Shown one piece after another: positions 26,786 through 35,459 of a DNA stretch of 64,000 nt. A program made the position numbers and the translations under genes. Source of the DNA: JACRLV01 sp045863555 (lineage in GTDB: Bacteria; Planctomycetota; Phycisphaerae; UBA1845; Fen-1342); assembly GCA_045863555.1 (NCBI GenBank), contig BTUU01000010.1, positions 124,001 through 188,000 on the forward strand, given 5' to 3'. The notes beneath the pieces are model-generated. The model was given only the letters and a program-made list of their open reading frames with translations, was not told where the DNA came from and did no database searches. Positions within the stretch are counted from its first letter, which is position 1. Each line of letters opens with the position of its first letter.

Positions 26786-27250
26786 GGCGCGGGGCCGGGC
26801 AACGGGTGCGAGGCATTCCTGGCGGCAAAAGCGATCCCGCGCCGCGTGGGCGGCTCCGCGCGACGCGAGCCGGCTGCTGCACTTCGCCCCAAAGGGGCTC
26901 AATAGCCAGAGCCCGGGGCAACGCCCCGGGGACCTGAGACCTGAGTCGCGAAACACTAAAGCCCTGAAGGGGCGCTCCAACGCCGCCGTTGGAGCGCCCC
27001 TTCAGGGCTTTCCAATTCGGTGAGTCGCAACCCAGGGCGTTGCCCTGGGCTGGGGCTAGGCTGCACCGTTGGTGCGAATCAGCCGCTCCAACCCTGCCGC
27101 TCGTTGTCCATTGTTCGCCACTACGGTCACGCGCCCCCCGGCCCACGCGGCCGGGCGCGGTCGATTGACGGGCCGGGGCGTCGGGTCTACGCTTTGGGCG
27201 TGCCGAAATTGGGCGATTTTCCCGGCATTTTGGACCTCCGCGAGTAAGAC
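26786..27250. other. Gene-free stretch carrying a palindromic repeat element
   Basis: About 465 bases between folD and a lipoprotein gene. The middle half is a nested set of palindromes (26886-27075) listed separately. No credible reading frame is present. Confidence 0.7.
26886..27075. repeat. Nested palindromic intergenic repeat (REP-like)
   Basis: The centre is a perfect 25-bp inverted repeat with a four-base CCGC loop: 26958-26982 pairs with 26987-27011. It is flanked by CCCGGGGC-AAC-GCCCCGGG (26912-26930) on the left and CCCAGGGC-GTT-GCCCTGGG (27031-27049) on the right, which are in opposite orientation, and then by GCCCCAAAGGGGC on the far left and GCACCGTTGGTGC on the far right. The whole block is therefore symmetric about position 26984. 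Related palindromes occur at the right edge of the window. No transposase is nearby. Confidence 0.85.
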
Positions 27251-28432
27251 ATGATCAAGAGTCGATTTACGCTGCCGCTGGGCGCTGCGGCGCTGACCCT
27301 GGCAGGCACGCTCCTGCTGGCGGGCTGCGGCAAGGGCGACGAGCAGACGACGCGATTTAACACCGTCCTGGGCGATTCCGCGGCGCCGACCTCGCCCGGC
27401 GTCATCGACCGGGGCATCCTCTCCGACCCCGCCAACTACAAGCCGGCCGCCCGCAGCGGCGATCTCGGCGCGGGCGGCGGCGGTGCGCCGTCGGGCGGCG
27501 GCGATGTCGCGGCGGACGCGTCCCTGAGCCCGGAGGCCCAGGCCGTCGTCCGGTCGATCACCGTCATGACCGAAGACGTCTTCGCCATGAACGCCGCGGG
27601 CGTGATGGCCGGATTCGACCCGGCGCAGATCGAGGCGCTGACGAAGAACGACTTCGAGTCCTCGCTGAGCAACCTCTTCTCGGCCGTCGACCTGACCTAC
27701 AAGACGATTAAATCCAAGCTCCCGCCGGATCAGCAGGCGGCGCTGACGACCGTTTTCTCGCTGGCTCCGAAGGCCGTGCAGGTGCTCAGCGGCCGCCCGC
27801 GCGTCGAATTCTCCGAGGACGGGACGACCGCGACCGTGTTCAACGATCCGCCGTCGCCCGAAGCCATCAAGGCGTTCGTCTCGGCGAACGCGCAGCCGAT
27901 CATCGACGCCGCGCGGACGATCGCGTCCTCCGGGTGGGCGCCGATCGACTCCGAGCAGGTCGGCATGATCGAAAGCCTGACGCCCGAGAACCTCCCGGCG
28001 ATGATCGAGCCGATGCTCGCGGGCCTCGAGGCTGCCCGGACCGCGGCGGAAGCCGCCGGCGGAGCGCCTCAGGGCACGAAGATGAAAAAGGTGGGCGACC
28101 GCTGGGTCGTCGTGCTGCCCGGCGCTGTGAACGAGGAGCTGGCCGACCTGCTCAAGGAGGGCGTCGACCTCGCGCGCGAGGCCCTGACCGCGATGCAGGC
28201 ACAGATCGATGCCGCGCCGGCGCTGAATCAGGAACTCGTGCAGCAGATTTCGGCCAACCTCATGACGGGAACTCTACCGCAGTTCATGGGTTGGTTCGGC
28301 CGCTTCCAGGCCATGATGATGGAGATGGGCGGCGAGGCCGGCGAGCAGCCGCCCGCGACCGAGCCGGCGGAGGAGAAGCCGCCGGTGAATCCGCGCCAGC
28401 CGAGCGGCGGCGACGGCCCGATCAACCCGTAA
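27251..28432 (+). CDS. Hypothetical lipoprotein, 393 aa
   Basis: The signal MIKSRFTLPLGAAALTLAGT ends in an LLLAGC lipobox near Cys27, so the product is probably an outer- or inner-membrane lipoprotein. A Gly-rich linker at about residues 70-90 leads to a mainly helical domain with many Ala, Glu and Gln residues. It includes RVEFSEDGTTATVFNDPPSPEA and KMKKVGDRWVVVLPG, the second of which looks like the end of a DUF4878-type or lipoprotein-chaperone-like fold, but I cannot assign a family. A Pro/Glu tail closes it. The YhaM-like gene follows after about 100 bases. Confidence 0.6.
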   Translation: MIKSRFTLPLGAAALTLAGTLLLAGCGKGDEQTTRFNTVLGDSAAPTSPGVIDRGILSDPANYKPAARSGDLGAGGGGAPSGGGDVAADASLSPEAQAVVRSITVMTEDVFAMNAAGVMAGFDPAQIEALTKNDFESSLSNLFSAVDLTYKTIKSKLPPDQQAALTTVFSLAPKAVQVLSGRPRVEFSEDGTTATVFNDPPSPEAIKAFVSANAQPIIDAARTIASSGWAPIDSEQVGMIESLTPENLPAMIEPMLAGLEAARTAAEAAGGAPQGTKMKKVGDRWVVVLPGAVNEELADLLKEGVDLAREALTAMQAQIDAAPALNQELVQQISANLMTGTLPQFMGWFGRFQAMMMEMGGEAGEQPPATEPAEEKPPVNPRQPSGGDGPINP

Positions 28433-28539
28433 ACCGGTCCGGCCGTTGCCGGGCACTGTTTCCCGCCCCGACAGGATGTGGCTCCGGCGGGACTCGCTCG
28501 TCCGACGCGGCCGGCGGCCGCGGAAGCAGAGGATCGTCC

Positions 28540-29535
28540 ATGCCCAGCGGCGCAGCGACGGAACGTCGGCTCATTTCCAGCCTCCAGCCCGGCGAACACG
28601 TCGAGGACCAGGTATTCCTCATCGCCCAGAAGGACCTCCGCACGACCACTGGCGGCGGGCTTTACATCCACGCGGTGCTGGCCGACCGCAGCGGACAGAT
28701 GCTCGCCCGGATGTGGAACGCCTCGCAGACGATCTACGACTCCATGCCCGAAAGCGGTCCGATGCGCGTCCGCGGGCGCGTCGAGAGCTACAAGGGCAAG
28801 CCGCAGTTCATCATCGACGGCGTCCGCACGGTCGAGCCGGGCGAGGTGAATGCGAAGGACTTCCTGCCGCACACCGAGCACGACGTCGAGAAAATGTGGG
28901 CGCGGCTCCTCGAAATCCTGCGAGGCATCCGCAACCCCGACCTGCTCGCGATCGTCGCCGCGTTCATCAACGACAAAGCGTTCGCGGCCGCGTTCAAGGA
29001 GGCTCCGGCCGCGCGAACGAACCACCACGCGTTCATCGGCGGCCTGCTGGAGCACACGCTCGGCCTGCTGGAGCTGGCGGTGCTGGTGCTGCCGCGCTAT
29101 CCGCGGGTGAGCAGCGATCTCGTCCTCGCGGGCATCTTCCTTCACGACGCCGGAAAGACGGCCGAACTGAGCTTTTCGACCAGCTTCAACTACACGACCG
29201 AGGGCCAGCTCCTGGGCCACATCGTGCAGGCGTCGCTCTGGGTGCAGGAGAAGGTCCGGCAGATCGAGGCGCAGACGGGCAAGCCGCTCTGCCGCGAGAC
29301 GGTCACCGCCCTGCTGCACATCATCGTCGCCCACCACGGCAAGTACGAATTCGGCAGCCCCAAGCTCCCCGCGACGGCCGAAGCGATCATGGTGCACCAC
29401 ATCGACAACCTCGACGCAAAGCTGACGATGCTCTTCAGCGCGATCGACGCCGACCCGGACGAGACCAGCGAGTGGACGGCCTGGGTGACGCCGCTGGAGA
29501 CGAAGGTCTACAAGGTCGACCCGACGCGGCGGTAG
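28540..29535 (+). CDS. YhaM-like 3'-5' exoribonuclease (OB fold + HD domain)
   Basis: The N-terminal 100 residues are an OB-fold nucleic-acid-binding domain (LADRSGQMLARMWNASQTIY, RVRGRVESYKGKPQFIIDGV). Residues 160-300 form an HD phosphohydrolase domain with HHAFIGGLLEHTLGLLELA, the FLHDAGK motif, IVAHHGKYEFGSPKLPATAEA and HHIDNLDAKL. This combination and order is that of YhaM/CBF1-type 3'-5' exoribonucleases that degrade short RNA or single-stranded DNA. Length (331) fits. The ATG at 28540 gives the family N-terminus. Confidence 0.85.
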   Translation: MPSGAATERRLISSLQPGEHVEDQVFLIAQKDLRTTTGGGLYIHAVLADRSGQMLARMWNASQTIYDSMPESGPMRVRGRVESYKGKPQFIIDGVRTVEPGEVNAKDFLPHTEHDVEKMWARLLEILRGIRNPDLLAIVAAFINDKAFAAAFKEAPAARTNHHAFIGGLLEHTLGLLELAVLVLPRYPRVSSDLVLAGIFLHDAGKTAELSFSTSFNYTTEGQLLGHIVQASLWVQEKVRQIEAQTGKPLCRETVTALLHIIVAHHGKYEFGSPKLPATAEAIMVHHIDNLDAKLTMLFSAIDADPDETSEWTAWVTPLETKVYKVDPTRR

Positions 29536-29637
29536 CGAATTCTCACGGGGGACGTATGGGGCCCCTCCGGCCCGCGATCCGTCGTCCCGTATGCTAAGAT
29601 AACACGTGACCCGCATGGTCCGGAGTCTGGAGGGCAC

Positions 29638-29877
29638 ATGGGTTACGGCGATTTCATCACGGTCGACCCGCGAATCTGCGGGGGCGAGCCGGTTCTTCGC
29701 GGGACGCGCGTGCCCCTGCGGACGATCCTGGGCAGCCTCGCCGAGGGTGACTCAATCGAGCAGATCGTGCGGTCGTTCCCCACAGTGACGGAAGAGGCGG
29801 TTCGGGCGGTCATTTCCTTCGCCGCGGCGTCCGCGTTTGACGACCTTCCGACGCCTGGTGCAAAGGCGCCCGTTTGA
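29638..29877 (+). CDS. DUF433 antitoxin
   Basis: A 79-residue protein with the DUF433 pattern: DPRICGGEPVLRGTRVPLRTILGSLAEGDS followed by IVRSFPTVTEEAVRAVISFAA. The family is a winged-helix-like DNA-binding antitoxin usually paired with a DUF5615 PIN-like toxin. A GGAGG site precedes the ATG at a normal distance. The expected toxin overlaps its stop codon but is broken (see next feature). Confidence 0.85.
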   Translation: MGYGDFITVDPRICGGEPVLRGTRVPLRTILGSLAEGDSIEQIVRSFPTVTEEAVRAVISFAAASAFDDLPTPGAKAPV

Positions 29878-29996
29878 ACATCAAGCTGGACGAAAACCTG
29901 CCGGCGGAGTTGTCCGAATGGCCCCGCTCGCGGGCGGCCGATTGGTGTTCGTATCCCGAGCATCGGCTCGAAATGTCAGGAGAAATTACGTTGTAG
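29874..29996 (+). pseudogene. Remnant of DUF5615 PIN-like toxin
   Basis: A TTG at 29874 overlaps the DUF433 stop codon, as toxin genes of this pair often do. The first twelve residues, NIKLDENLPAEL, are the usual DUF5615 opening with the first catalytic Asp. After that the reading frame diverges (WPRSRAADWCSYPEH) and stops at 29994-29996 after 40 residues. The family is normally 110-120 residues with further acidic residues, which are missing. The toxin is therefore probably inactivated by deletion, leaving an orphan antitoxin. Confidence 0.65.
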
Positions 29997-30053
29997 GCCT
30001 GATATCGGCGGATTACCATGGGCGGCCGCGTGGCCCACGATTGGGAGGTCAGC

Positions 30054-31466
30054 ATGGCTCAAGGTTCACTGGCCGGTTTCTGGCCGTTTCGTCAACGTAG
30101 GGCTTTCCCCTGCGCACGCGGTGTGCGTTTCGGATCAGTCACCGTCGCCGTCGTCGCCGTCGTCGCCGCGTCGCTGCTGTCCGCGACGGCGACCGCAGCC
30201 GCCACGTTTGACGATCGCAAGGACCTTACCGGAATCGTGACGGACGCCGGCGGTAAGCCGCTGAAGGACGTGACGGTAATCATCTCGACGGCTGCCGTAC
30301 GCCGCGGTACGAGCCCCTACTGACCGAGCTGCTATCCGGATTGCGGCAAGCGCGCCGCAACCGACGAACGCGGGTCGTTCGTCCTCCAAGCGCTTGATCC
30401 CGAACTGCTCTTCAACTTGCTCGTGGTTGCCGAGGGATACGCACCGCAGTTCGTCAAGCGGGTCGATCCCGCGTCCGGGAAGCTCGAAGCGCGGCTCGAA
30501 CCTCTTCCGCCGCTTCCATCGGATGCCCGCCAGATCATCCGCGGCCGCGTCATCGGTCCTGATCGGCAGCCGATCGTCGGGGCGTCGGTGGCGCCATCCT
30601 TTGCCTACTACCTTGACGGAACCGGCATCTCTACGAGCGAGGGCGTCGATCGAATCTCGATCACGAATTCGCGTGGCGAATTCCTGCTTCTCTCGAAAAA
30701 GCCGCTCAAGGCCGTCAGCCTCTGGACCACTGCGCCGGGTTTTGTTACACGCAATCTCGATCAGGCACCCGTCGGCGGCGATCCGATCGAGATCCGCATG
30801 ATCATCGGTGCGACGGTGCGTGGCCGCGTCATGGAGGACGGCCGACCGAGGTCCGGCGTCGCCGTCGGGCTCGTGCAGGTCGATCGGCGCATGGACAAGT
30901 TTGTCGGCGACTACTCGATCGGCACTGACGAGAACGGTTACTTTTTCTTCAACAATGTGGCTCCAGGTTTCGAGTATTACATCTACGGCATCATGGACTC
31001 ATTTCGTGACCGGAACCGGGTCATCGAGGCACGCAAGATCACCGTCGGCGCGGACAACAGCCGCCTCGACGCCGGCGAACTGACAGTCTCGAAGGGCTGC
31101 CGCATTCGAGGCCACGTCCAGCTCTCCGACGGCGCCGCCATCCCCCCCGACACCCGATTGCTGCTCTCCCGGGAGGGCGCGTGGGATACCCAGTTCGTGG
31201 TTCTCGACGAGCAGGGCCGCTTCGAGTTCGCGGGCGCGCCGCGTGAGACCATCTCGCTCGTGCTGCGTATCAAGGGCTATCGCTATTCCCGCGCAAATCC
31301 GAATTACGATTCACTCCGCGGTTGCCTGATGGGAACCATCGACGGCGACGTCAACGATCTCCTGCTTCTGATGGAACCCGGCGAGCACAAATTCGAAAGT
31401 GACGCCAACCATGTGAGTCCCGCCGAGAAGCCCTTTCGCAGCGTAAGCCGACCCGCGGCGCCGTGA
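30054..31466 (+). CDS. Exported carboxypeptidase-regulatory-like domain selenoprotein (in-frame UGA)
   Basis: ATG 30054 follows a GGGAGG site; a 470-residue frame runs to 31466 if UGA at 30321-30323 (codon 90) is read as Sec. A basic, hydrophobic signal (VTVAVVAVVAASLLSATATA) indicates export. Four carboxypeptidase-regulatory-like beta repeats follow: LTGIVTDAGGKPLKDV, IIRGRVIGPDRQPIVGA, ATVRGRVMEDGRPRSGV and CRIRGHVQLSDG. The UGA sits in the first one, in SPY-U-PSCYPDCGKRAATDERGSF, so U is followed by Cys three and seven residues later, a UxxC redox-type motif. The sequence on both sides is one continuous domain, so a real stop would cut it. Alternatives are a sequencing error or pseudogene. 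Confidence 0.78.
30337..30363 (+). promoter_or_regulatory. Candidate SECIS hairpin after the second in-frame UGA
   Basis: CGG-A-TTGCGGC (30337-30347) pairs with GCCGCAA-CCG (30354-30363) around a six-base loop AAGCGC, with one bulged A. The loop starts 24 bases after the UGA, within the usual range for bacterial SECIS elements. The loop lacks the GU seen in many bacterial SECIS loops, so the assignment is weaker than for the SelW-like gene. Confidence 0.5.
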
Positions 31467-31548
31467 GCCGCACTGACGTTTTGCGTATTGCCGCCGTCTC
31501 CGCAAGAATGACCCACACAGTAACGGCGCATCGCGCCGGGGGTCTTGC

Positions 31549-32388
31549 TTGCATCCTGACGCCCTTCGAAACCTGCTGGACGCCGTCGCCGCCGGGCAGC
31601 TTTCGCCCGCCGCGGCCGTCAGGAAGCTCGAAACCCTTCCCTTCGAATCGCTCGAACACACCACCCTCGACCACCACCGCGCCCTGCGCTGCGGCTTCCC
31701 CGAGGTCATCTTCGGCCTCGGAAAGACTCCCGCGCAGGTCGCCGCGATCTTCGCCCGCCTGGCCGCGCGCGGCGGCAATGTCCTCGCGACCCGCGTCGCG
31801 CCGGAAGCGGCGAAACTCGTGCAGCGCCGCCACCGCGCCGCCGTCCACGAGCCCGTCGCCCGTACGCTCACGCTCCGCCAGATTCCGCCAGAATCCGCTG
31901 AGGGCGACCCATTCGTCGCCATCGTCTGTGCCGGAACCGCCGACTTGCCCGTGGCCGAAGAGGCCCGCATCACCTGCGAGATCATGGACCGCCGGACGGA
32001 GACGTTCTACGACGTCGGCGTCGCGGGGCTCCACCGCCTGCTCTCGCGCCTGGAGCGCCTGCGCGAGGCGGCCGCGATCGTCGTCGTCGCCGGCATGGAA
32101 GGTGCACTCCCCAGCGTCGTCGGCGGCCTCGTCGCCGCCCCGGTCATCGCCGTGCCGACCAGCGTCGGCTACGGCGCGAGTTTCGGCGGCCTCGCCGCGC
32201 TGCTGACCATGCTCAACAGCTGCGCCTCGGGCGTCTCGGTCGTGAATATCGACAACGGCTTCGGCGCGGGCTACCAGGCCTCTCTCATCGCCGACCCGCC
32301 CCGAACCCGCCCCCCCGCCGCCCGGGACCAGCCCTCAGCACGGACCCGCCGCGAAAAAACCGATCGCGCCCCCCGCCGCCGCTCTTAG
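31549..32388 (+). CDS. larB: LarB-like nickel-pincer cofactor synthase
   Basis: LarB carboxylates nicotinic acid adenine dinucleotide in the synthesis of the nickel-pincer cofactor of lactate racemase and related enzymes. The family features are visible: LDHHRALRCGFPEVIFGLGKT, VATRVAPEA-type segment, VCAGTADLPVAEEA, YDVGVAGLHRLL, VVVAGMEGALPSVVGGLVAAPVIAVPTSVGYG and GVSVVNIDNGFGAG. Length 279 is normal, with a basic Pro/Arg-rich C-terminal tail of 35 residues added. The TTG start at 31549 follows a GGGGG stretch. LarC, LarE and a LarA-like racemase are not in the window. Confidence 0.88.
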   Translation: MHPDALRNLLDAVAAGQLSPAAAVRKLETLPFESLEHTTLDHHRALRCGFPEVIFGLGKTPAQVAAIFARLAARGGNVLATRVAPEAAKLVQRRHRAAVHEPVARTLTLRQIPPESAEGDPFVAIVCAGTADLPVAEEARITCEIMDRRTETFYDVGVAGLHRLLSRLERLREAAAIVVVAGMEGALPSVVGGLVAAPVIAVPTSVGYGASFGGLAALLTMLNSCASGVSVVNIDNGFGAGYQASLIADPPRTRPPAARDQPSARTRREKTDRAPRRRS

Positions 32389-32450
32389 CCCGCCTCGGCC
32401 GCCCTGCCGATAGACTATGAAGGTCTCCGGCTGGGCCGCCGAGGTGCCGC

Positions 32451-33371
32451 ATGTCATCCAACCCGCTGCCGAAGATCGTTGACGATCTCCCGCTCCTGCC
32501 CGCGCGCGATGCCGCCGTGCACAAGCACATGCTCGGCCGCATCGGCATCATCGCCGGCAGCCGCTGCATGAGCGGCGCGGCCGTCCTCTGCGGCCTCGGG
32601 GCCCTTCGCGGCGGCGCGGGACTCGTGCGGGTCTTCTGCGCCGAGTCGATTGTTCCACTCGTCAGCTCGGCCGAACCATCGCTCATGACCGTGGCCCTGC
32701 GCGAGACCAAGGACGGCGAAATCCGCGCCCACGCCGTCAAGCTCGCCGAAGAGCAGTTGAAATGGCCGACCGTCATCGCGGCCGGGCCCGGCATCGGCCT
32801 CGGCGAAGAGCAGGCCGCACTGATTCGTAACCTCATCACCGCGTTTCCCGGCCCGATGATCGTCGATGCCGACGGTCTCAACGGCCTCGCGGGTCCGGGC
32901 GGCGAGTCGTGGCTGGAAGCGGAGCGCGAGGAACCGATCGTGCTTACGCCGCACGCCGGTGAATTCAACCGCCTCGCCCGTACCTTCGGTATCGACCCGC
33001 TGGCCGACTCCAGCGACGAGGCCCGCATCCGCGCCGCGCACGCCCTATCCTCACGCACCGAGACGATCGTCGTGCTGAAGGGGCCGCGCACCGTCGTCTG
33101 CACGCCGCGCCAGGCCTATGTGAACTCGACGGGCAATCCCGGCATGGCGGCGGGAGGCATGGGCGACGTTCTCACCGGACTCATCGCCGCCCTCATCGGC
33201 CAGGGGATGCCCGCCTTCGACGCCTGCCGCCTCGCCGTCCATGTCCATGGACTGGCCGGCGACCGGCTCGCAAAGCAGATTGGCCCGGTCGGGTTTCTCG
33301 CGCGCGAGCTGGCCGACGAACTCCCGGCCGCGATCCTGGCGGCGCTGCCGGGGCGGATCGGGTTCCGGTGA
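32451..33371 (+). CDS. nnrD: ADP/ATP-dependent NAD(P)H-hydrate dehydratase
   Basis: Repairs damaged, hydrated NAD(P)H. Ribokinase-like fold with GIIAGSRCMSGAAVLCGLGALRGGAGLV, the AAGPGIGLGEEQ nucleotide loop, LTPHAGEFNRLA and NPGMAAGGMGDVLTGLIAAL, which carries the catalytic Asp. The 306-residue length covers only the dehydratase; the NnrE epimerase domain, fused in many bacteria, is absent. It follows larB by 62 bases in the same direction. Confidence 0.9.
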   Translation: MSSNPLPKIVDDLPLLPARDAAVHKHMLGRIGIIAGSRCMSGAAVLCGLGALRGGAGLVRVFCAESIVPLVSSAEPSLMTVALRETKDGEIRAHAVKLAEEQLKWPTVIAAGPGIGLGEEQAALIRNLITAFPGPMIVDADGLNGLAGPGGESWLEAEREEPIVLTPHAGEFNRLARTFGIDPLADSSDEARIRAAHALSSRTETIVVLKGPRTVVCTPRQAYVNSTGNPGMAAGGMGDVLTGLIAALIGQGMPAFDACRLAVHVHGLAGDRLAKQIGPVGFLARELADELPAAILAALPGRIGFR

Positions 33372-33858
33372 TGCGCAGCGCGCATGTAACAACACCGTAA
33401 CGGTAACTCCCCGCCGAAATACGCCAATTTCCCGTTTCGAAACCGCGCACGGACAGCGCCGGAGCGTAATTGTGTATTCGACAGCCGCAGCGGCGCGGCG
33501 GCGCAGTCCTGCGACGGCGTGAAGCGCGGCCGCCGCGCGCCGGCGTCGTGATTCTGCGCGGTTGAGCGAAATTTCACGCGGCGACGGAAAATCGTCCTGG
33601 GTCACTTCGCGCAGCGTCCTCGCGGCTGCGGATCTTCGCGCGTTTTTCATCGCGCCTTATTCCGCAAATGCGCGGGTTTCGACACAAAATGGATTGAAGT
33701 TCGAAAATAGGTTGACAGAATCCGCGACCGAGAGGAAATTAGGCGTCCGACAAGCGGTGTGGTCTCGATCTTGCATAACAGGGTCATCCAGCCGCAACTC
33801 AGCGGCGCGCTTGAGAGGGCGCACCGATCGCACGTCCCACGAGAATTGGAGGCTCGCT
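33372..33858. other. Intergenic region upstream of the cytochrome gene
   Basis: About 490 bases with no credible gene. A TTGACA at 33712-33717 could be a -35 element for the cytochrome gene, but no good -10 sits at the right distance. Confidence 0.5.
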
Positions 33859-35334
33859 ATGTCACGTCGGACCACGCTGTTCAGAATGGCCGTACCGGCG
33901 CTCGCGCCGCTCATCGTCTTTCTTTTCGCGGGGTGTCCGCTCTTCCCCGGGCTCAATGGGAACGAGAACACCAACTCGGCTGCGAACGAAAACACGAACG
34001 CGGCCACGAATGAAAATGCGAACACGACACCGGCCAAGGGCAACTCCGGCCTGACCGGCAAGTTCGTCGGCTCGGAGCGCTGCTCGCTCTGCCATGTGAA
34101 TGTCCATACGAACTGGTCGAACACGCTCCATGCGGGCGCTCTCGAGACGCTCGAGTCCATCGGCCAGGGAAGCAACTCGGCCTGCCTGGCCTGCCACACG
34201 GTCGGCTTCGGTCAGGAAGGCGGCTACGTCAGCCGCGCGACGACCGACGCGCTCGCGGGCGTCGGCTGCGAGTCGTGCCACGGCCCCGGCGGCGACCACG
34301 TGTCGAACATCGAGGACGCGAGCCTGCGTCCGCCGAAGAACATCGCCGCGTCGGTCTGCTCGGGTTGCCACACGGGCGAGCATCACCCCACCGGTGAAGA
34401 CTGGGCGCTCTCCCGTCACGCCCAGATTCAGCCCTCGCTCGTCGAGGAATTCCACGAAGGCGTGAACGCGTCGAGCTGCGGCGTCTGCCACTCGGGCGAC
34501 GTCTTCGTGGCCAAGCTCAACGGGGAAACGGTCGGCGCGGACTTCCTCGCCGGCAAGACCGAAGAGGAAATGAACCCGATCACGTGCGCCGTCTGCCACG
34601 ACCCGCACATGAAGACCAACAACGCCGCCACGCCGGAAGACGGCCGCGACTACCAGCTCCGCTTCCCGCAGATCAAGTACACGACGCCTACGAACACGCT
34701 CGAAGCGGCCCAGGATACGACCCGCTTCAACCTCTGCGGCCAGTGCCACCACGCCCGCAACCGCGTCTGGACCGACTCCTCGCGCGAGCCGCACCCCAGC
34801 GACCAGGTCAACGTGTTCTTCGGCGAAATGCCGCTCCCCGCGTCCAAGCCTGATCCGATCATTCCGAGCCGGCCGTCGGTCCACCTGAACGCCGCCGAGC
34901 AGTGCTCGACCTGCCACGTCGTCCGCACGCCGTTCGTCGAAGGCATCGCCCCGGCCGTTTCGGGTCACACCTTCGAAGTCAACTTCGACGGCTGCGTCGA
35001 CTGCCACGGTTCGGCCGAAGCGGCTGAATCCAAGCTCGAGGGTCTGAAGGCGGAACTCGACTTCCGTGCCGAATTGCTGAAGGACGCCTTGGATGAATGG
35101 GCGCTCGCGAACGACATCGACGGCAAGGGCGTTCTGAGCTGGGAATACACCAGCGAAGGCGGCCCGGCCAGCTCGGGTCAGAGCAAGGTTCCGGATGGAA
35201 TCAAGAAGGCCCGGTTCATCTACTACTACGTGATCGCCGGCGGCGGCAGCGGCGCTCACAACCCCGATTACGTCCGTGAAGGCCTCCAGCTCGCTCTCGA
35301 ATACGTGGAGACGGCCGGACCGCGCCTCCCGTAA
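33859..35334 (+). CDS. Nine-haem c-type cytochrome lipoprotein
   Basis: ATG 33859 follows a GGAGG site. The lipoprotein signal ends FLFAGC, so it is membrane anchored outside the cytoplasm. An Asn/Thr/Glu/Ala linker (NENTNSAANENTNAATNENAN) leads to nine CxxCH haem sites in order: CSLCH, CLACH, CESCH, CSGCH, CGVCH, CAVCH, CGQCH, CSTCH and CVDCH. The arrangement resembles the multihaem cytochrome c554/NrfA-like superfamily, but no catalytic residue set can be claimed. The last 110 residues are haem-free and helical. It probably carries electrons or reduces an external substrate. It is monocistronic and closed by a strong hairpin. Confidence 0.92.
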   Translation: MSRRTTLFRMAVPALAPLIVFLFAGCPLFPGLNGNENTNSAANENTNAATNENANTTPAKGNSGLTGKFVGSERCSLCHVNVHTNWSNTLHAGALETLESIGQGSNSACLACHTVGFGQEGGYVSRATTDALAGVGCESCHGPGGDHVSNIEDASLRPPKNIAASVCSGCHTGEHHPTGEDWALSRHAQIQPSLVEEFHEGVNASSCGVCHSGDVFVAKLNGETVGADFLAGKTEEEMNPITCAVCHDPHMKTNNAATPEDGRDYQLRFPQIKYTTPTNTLEAAQDTTRFNLCGQCHHARNRVWTDSSREPHPSDQVNVFFGEMPLPASKPDPIIPSRPSVHLNAAEQCSTCHVVRTPFVEGIAPAVSGHTFEVNFDGCVDCHGSAEAAESKLEGLKAELDFRAELLKDALDEWALANDIDGKGVLSWEYTSEGGPASSGQSKVPDGIKKARFIYYYVIAGGGSGAHNPDYVREGLQLALEYVETAGPRLP

Positions 35335-35368
35335 GAGGCGGCAAACCGGCTGCTGAGTGCGGTAATTC

Positions 35369-35412
35369 AAGCGGCACAACCGGCGAACCTTCGCCGGTTG
35401 TGTCGCTTCCGT
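35369..35412 (+). terminator. Hairpin terminator after the cytochrome gene
   Basis: AAGCGGCACAACCGGCGAA (35369-35387) pairs with the inverted copy at 35390-35408 around a CC loop, with one mismatch near the base, followed by CCGTTT. It lies 35 bases past the stop codon. Confidence 0.8.
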
Positions 35413-35459
35413 TTCATCGTGGATTCGCAGGCGTGTCTGGGCCGTCGCCGCGCACCACG

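Noticed and set aside
33712..33741. TTGACA promoter for the multihaem cytochrome
   Set aside because: No -10 element with acceptable match at 16-18 bases; kept only as a note in the intergenic entry.
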